NCBI GenBank assembly: GCA_027858145.1
Contig: JAQIDF010000526.1
Location: forward strand, 1 to 9,800
Direction: 5' to 3'
Length of the DNA stretch: 9,800 nucleotides
Source of the DNA: Prolixibacteraceae bacterium
GTDB lineage: Bacteria; Bacteroidota; Bacteroidia; Bacteroidales; Prolixibacteraceae
The notes below the pieces were generated by a model. The model did no database searches and was not told the origin of the DNA. It worked only from the letters and a program-made list of their open reading frames with translations. This document shows, piece after piece, positions 8,101 to 9,800 of the stretch. Every line of letters begins with the position of its first letter. Positions within the stretch are counted from its first letter, which is position 1. The translations under genes and the position numbers were made by a program.

Positions 8101-9135
8101 ATCGATAAAGAAAACCAACAAAATATTTTTAATCGTTTTTTCCAGGTTAAAAATAACAAAAATACAGGCTATGGTATTGGATTAAATATTGCCAAAGAAT
8201 ATTGTGAGTTAATGAATGGCAAAATATGGTTTGAAAGTCAACCCGGAAAAGGATCCTCTTTCTTTGTTCAGATACCGATAGGCGAAATTAGTAAAATATC
8301 GCAAGAGAAAATCGAAAAAATTGGTGCGAAAGAATCATCAGAACAAAAAAATCAAAATGAATTAAAACTAAATACGAACAACTTGCCTGTCCTCCTGATC
8401 GTTGATGACCACCCGGACACATTAGACTTCCTCAAGATTAACCTTAACAGTTCTTTTGCCATTTTAACAGCTCAAAACGGAAAAGAAGCATTCGGTCTGT
8501 TATCCAAAAACAAGGTAAACCTGATAATTAGTGATATCATGATGCCCGGGATGGACGGTATTGAATTTTGTGAAAAGGTAAATCATCATCCCAAATACTC
8601 CCACATACCGTTTATTTTACTTACAGCAAAGATAATGGACGAGCAACAGGCCGATGCTTATAAGGCCGGTGCCAATGCCTTTCTCTCAAAACCTTTTAAC
8701 ATTAATGTTTTAAAAGCACAAATAGAGAATTTACTGCATAAAAATCAAATGATAGACGATTACATAAAGCAAAATCTTATCATTGAAAACCAAAAAGTAG
8801 TAGTAGAATCCAGCGATGAAAGAATGCTCCAACAAACAATACGATACATAAACGACCATCTTTCCGATACAGATATCAATCTTGATAAAATGAGTAAGGC
8901 CATTGGTGTAAGCCACTCCAGCCTGTACCGTAAAGTAAAAGCACAAACCGGCATGTCGCTAAACGAACTTGTAAGAAATGTAAAGTTAAAACGTTCGGCA
9001 CAATTGATTAAAACCGACAAAATGACGATTGCCGAAATTATGGATGAAACCGGTTTTACCAGCCACTCATATTTTTCAAAATGCTTTAAAAAGCAATTTA
9101 AAGTCACCCCTCGGCAATATAATTCGCAAAATTAA
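5125..9135 (+). CDS. Hybrid two-component system (HTCS) sensor kinase/response regulator, AraC type
   Basis: A 1336-residue one-protein signalling system, the type that controls polysaccharide utilization loci in Bacteroidota. Order: signal peptide (1 to about 23, ending TSA); periplasmic sensor with fourteen Reg_prop-like beta-propeller blades (about 30-655), seen as recurrent D-x-x-G-x-[IL]-W-[IVL]-G/A-T units such as DNDGVIWAGTFDGLYSV; Y_Y_Y domain (about 704-780, YAYKLEGYDKEWNYT); transmembrane helix (about 786-806); HisKA with FFTNISHEFRTPLG (phosphorylated His842); HATPase with N-box Asn955/Asn959, DTGIGI (988-993) and GYGIG (1015-1019); receiver domain with Asp1094/Asp1095, phospho-acceptor Asp1137 in SDIMMPGMDG, Thr1167 and Lys1189; AraC-type helix-turn-helix (1233-1336). 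All catalytic residues are intact, so it should be an active relay from periplasmic glycan binding to DNA. The adjacent susC-like gene is its probable target. The ligand cannot be read from the sequence. Confidence 0.97.
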   Translation: MANIFKYCFFIIFAAFVAKTSAASNNSEIRLFNNIKVSDGLPVNEIFSITQDSAGFMWLATINGFVRYDGYEMKLFKHDATNRIKLPDNQVTDIVKDGDGGLWVGCYDGLIHIDTRTFKNEEINLGSHREVRCLLNQNDSVLWIGTADGLIKMNTNHHTYTIINNHNSPLKSSIIRSLYVDNDGVIWAGTFDGLYSVSEDKIEGFDLKKDYKPELNNNLILEIEPFTPDNDSLLWIGTETGLILFNRYSKETQTFNSQNTGFGNEVIKCIFPVEEGEIYFGTDFGFYHFDLTTKHFDVSTHDPFNNYSLANNVVWDIFQDNAGIIWLATANGISKLNTDRGMFQFTPVYYKEANITTGNQINDIYADKDETLWLATKKGVIAIFQNGKKEKFTSDSNSPHKLVLNNINTISGDKLGRIWIGSAGGINIWDPAKREMYTITANFETNQGLLSNYISTFLSPPDGSFWIVTWGGGMYKVRGNFSKINEIYFDYVANFNTNIIAADKKIWIKHEKQIYNIDLSTLQTEQPSQLNKAIGENEINSLLVDSKGTIWIGLNDQILFYNQFKQETRPIDVVTGKESFVNNLIEDNNGNIWGTTLTSIFKYSPQKDKVESFPMQTGIPLDIFLPQSNAKTKSGQILFGGNDGYISFYPNRVKKNKFSPNVVISGFKVNNEEVDISKQLKGSGKLDRLVTFSEKVTLKHEQNSVSITFASLHYGNPKRNLYAYKLEGYDKEWNYTTGDKNMASYSYLSPNTYNFIVKGTNNDGVWSPNIATLQLTVKPPLWASAWAIVIYILVLQMIILALFITFRNKIRWKDEIRRITLEKKKNEEIALEKQQFFTNISHEFRTPLGLITGPVETLLNRNNNDEYQQQSLSLIHKSSRRLLTLVNQLLDLRKIENNTLQVENEESDIIEIIKKQYDLFTEHAFNQQLSFHFKSNINQLIAPVDSIKLESIIQNLLSNAFKNTPKNGEVTLKVKYLINQNLLIKVKDTGIGIDKENQQNIFNRFFQVKNNKNTGYGIGLNIAKEYCELMNGKIWFESQPGKGSSFFVQIPIGEISKISQEKIEKIGAKESSEQKNQNELKLNTNNLPVLLIVDDHPDTLDFLKINLNSSFAILTAQNGKEAFGLLSKNKVNLIISDIMMPGMDGIEFCEKVNHHPKYSHIPFILLTAKIMDEQQADAYKAGANAFLSKPFNINVLKAQIENLLHKNQMIDDYIKQNLIIENQKVVVESSDERMLQQTIRYINDHLSDTDINLDKMSKAIGVSHSSLYRKVKAQTGMSLNELVRNVKLKRSAQLIKTDKMTIAEIMDETGFTSHSYFSKCFKKQFKVTPRQYNSQN

Positions 9136-9136
9136 G

Positions 9137-9198
9137 TCACTATCCTCAAACACACAACACAAACAACTAAACATCAAACTATTAACCAAACATAAAAA
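9137..9198 (+). other. G-free, C/A-rich transcript stretch after the HTCS gene (possible Rho-dependent termination region)
   Basis: These 62 bases directly after the HTCS stop contain no G on the plus strand but about 18 C's, with little capacity for base pairing. Unstructured C-rich, G-poor RNA is the classic feature of Rho loading sites, and no intrinsic hairpin terminator is visible between the HTCS and the susC-like gene. The Rho interpretation is inference; the base composition is directly visible. Confidence 0.3.
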
Positions 9199-9213
9199 GT
9201 TCAACCTGCATAA

Positions 9214-9265
9214 AATGTGTCTATTTCTGACCAGAATGTATCCTTTTTAATACAACAATGTTACC
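9214..9265 (+). promoter_or_regulatory. Three helically phased AATGT boxes, candidate operator for the HTCS
   Basis: AATGT occurs at 9214, 9235 and 9257, i.e. with 21- and 22-bp periodicity (two DNA turns). The first two extend into a wider match (ATGTGTCTATTT against ATGTATCCTTTT, 9 of 12 identical); the third is AATGTTAC. The array lies 108-159 bp upstream of the susC-like start, where an activator of that gene would be expected to bind. AraC-type domains commonly recognise direct repeats about 21 bp apart. No binding data are implied. Confidence 0.35.
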
Positions 9266-9372
9266 ATATCATTCGAATCTCTTCCATCATACCAATCCCT
9301 TTTCCTTCAAATTTGTAATCACATTATCAAACCAATATGATGTAATTTGAACATAACTCAAAACAATTTTCT

Positions 9373-9800
9373 ATGAAAAGTAAACTTTTTTATTTAACCG
9401 TTCTTTTCATTTTCGGAATGACTTCTCTAGTAAAAGCACAAACTATTGACGTTTCCGGAAAAGTAACGGCATCGGGTGGTGAACCACTGCCGGGTGTAAC
9501 TGTAGTAGAACAAGGAACAACCAATGGAGCAACAACCGATGCCGAAGGCCGTTACTCCATTCAAGCCAATGAAAATGCTACATTGGTATTTTCATTTGTA
9601 GGTTATAATGCACAAAAAGTAGATATCAACGGGAAATCCGTAATCGATGTCCAACTTAATGAATCAGTGGTAAACCTGGAAGAAGTAGTAGCCATTGGTT
9701 ATGGAACACAGCGCAAAAGCGACCTTACTGGTTCAGTTACCAGCATTGGAACCGAAAGCTTCAACGAGGGAATGATTTCATCGCCCGAACAACTCATCAA
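9373..9800 (+). CDS. SusC-like TonB-dependent outer membrane receptor, N-terminal part (3' end outside window)
   Basis: The first 142 codons of a gene that continues past the window edge with no stop. A Sec signal peptide (MKSKLFYLTVLFIFG, likely cleaved after VKA, before Gln23) is followed by a carboxypeptidase-like regulatory (CarboxypepD_reg-like) domain at about 26-97, with GEPLPGVTVVEQGTTNGATT, DAEGRYSI and LVFSFVGY. Next come the TonB-box-like EEVVAIGYGTQ (103-113) and the start of the plug (KSDLTGSVTSI, 115-125). This domain order defines the SusC/RagA family, outer-membrane barrels that import oligosaccharides with a SusD-type lipoprotein; a susD-like gene would be expected to follow. 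Translation starts at ATG 9373, supported by the signal peptide; there is no clear Shine-Dalgarno. Its position 237 bp after an HTCS gene on the same strand suggests a PUL whose first transport gene this is. No STN domain is present, so direct anti-sigma signalling through this receptor is unlikely. Confidence 0.96.
   Translation, partial: MKSKLFYLTVLFIFGMTSLVKAQTIDVSGKVTASGGEPLPGVTVVEQGTTNGATTDAEGRYSIQANENATLVFSFVGYNAQKVDINGKSVIDVQLNESVVNLEEVVAIGYGTQRKSDLTGSVTSIGTESFNEGMISSPEQLI

Noticed and set aside
8760..9107. A 115-residue minus-strand open frame opposite the HTCS DNA-binding domain.
   Set aside because: It is antisense to a well-supported AraC-type domain, its hydrophobic composition is what complementing this coding sequence produces, and there is no sign of an independent start.
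9029..9250. Open frame overlapping the HTCS 3' end and running into the intergenic region.
   Set aside because: The first half is an out-of-frame reading of the HTCS helix-turn-helix and the second half is G-free intergenic sequence; no start signal or domain was seen.
9344..9350. TAATTTG as a standard -7 promoter element for the susC-like gene.
   Set aside because: It is one base short of TAnnTTTG, and the nearest TTTG upstream (9313-9316) is 27 bases away, longer than expected; it is mentioned only as a weak possibility in a finding and not listed as a feature.
1..9800. tRNA/rRNA genes, riboswitches (including a preQ1 type before queA), CRISPR arrays, transposons and attachment sites.
   Set aside because: I looked for these on both strands and saw no supporting structure; the 101 bases before queA show no preQ1-like pseudoknot that I could recognise.

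Overview
The window looks like chromosomal DNA from a Bacteroidota bacterium, most plausibly a Bacteroidales/Marinilabiliales-type or related saline-habitat lineage (the phylum is well supported, the order is a guess). The reasons are a hybrid two-component system (HTCS) regulator next to the start of a SusC-type TonB-dependent receptor, a DUF2027-Smr protein typical of this phylum, AT-rich DNA, mostly weak or absent Shine-Dalgarno sequences, and several matches to the Bacteroidota -7 promoter element TAnnTTTG.

Layout. Bases 1-2041 (+) hold the 3' part of a glycine betaine/proline-betaine ABC importer operon: the end of the ATPase (proV/opuAA type, CBS domains), the permease (proW/opuAB type, start overlapping the ATPase end by 13 nt) and the substrate-binding lipoprotein (opuAC/proX type). 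A strong, nearly symmetric hairpin at 2073-2111 ends this operon and probably also the convergent gene at 2140-3189 (-), a DUF2027 protein with a C-terminal Smr domain. Next, also on the minus strand, is a small Tat-signal-bearing Dabb-domain protein (3331-3753). A 101-bp divergent intergenic region then leads to queA (3855-5081, +), the tRNA queuosine enzyme, in a long form with an insertion relative to E. coli QueA.

Only 43 bp after queA comes a 1336-residue HTCS gene (5125-9135, +): signal peptide, fourteen beta-propeller blades, Y_Y_Y domain, one transmembrane helix, histidine kinase, receiver and AraC-type DNA-binding domain in one chain, with all key phosphotransfer residues present. 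A 237-bp intergenic region follows, then the first 142 codons of a SusC-like outer-membrane receptor (9373 to the window end). This is very likely the left edge of a polysaccharide utilization locus (PUL) continuing to the right: the HTCS would sense an oligosaccharide in the periplasm and switch on the susC-led operon. In the intergenic region, three AATGT boxes spaced 21 and 22 bp apart make a plausible operator for it.

The genes form three or four unrelated units: osmoprotectant uptake, a nucleic-acid-associated Smr protein, tRNA modification, and glycan sensing/uptake. I saw no RNA genes, CRISPR arrays, insertion sequences or phage genes, and no intergenic stretch exceeds 300 bases. I did not find clear evidence for an undescribed multi-gene system. 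The items most worth following up are the phased operator candidate, the exported Dabb protein and the QueA insertion.
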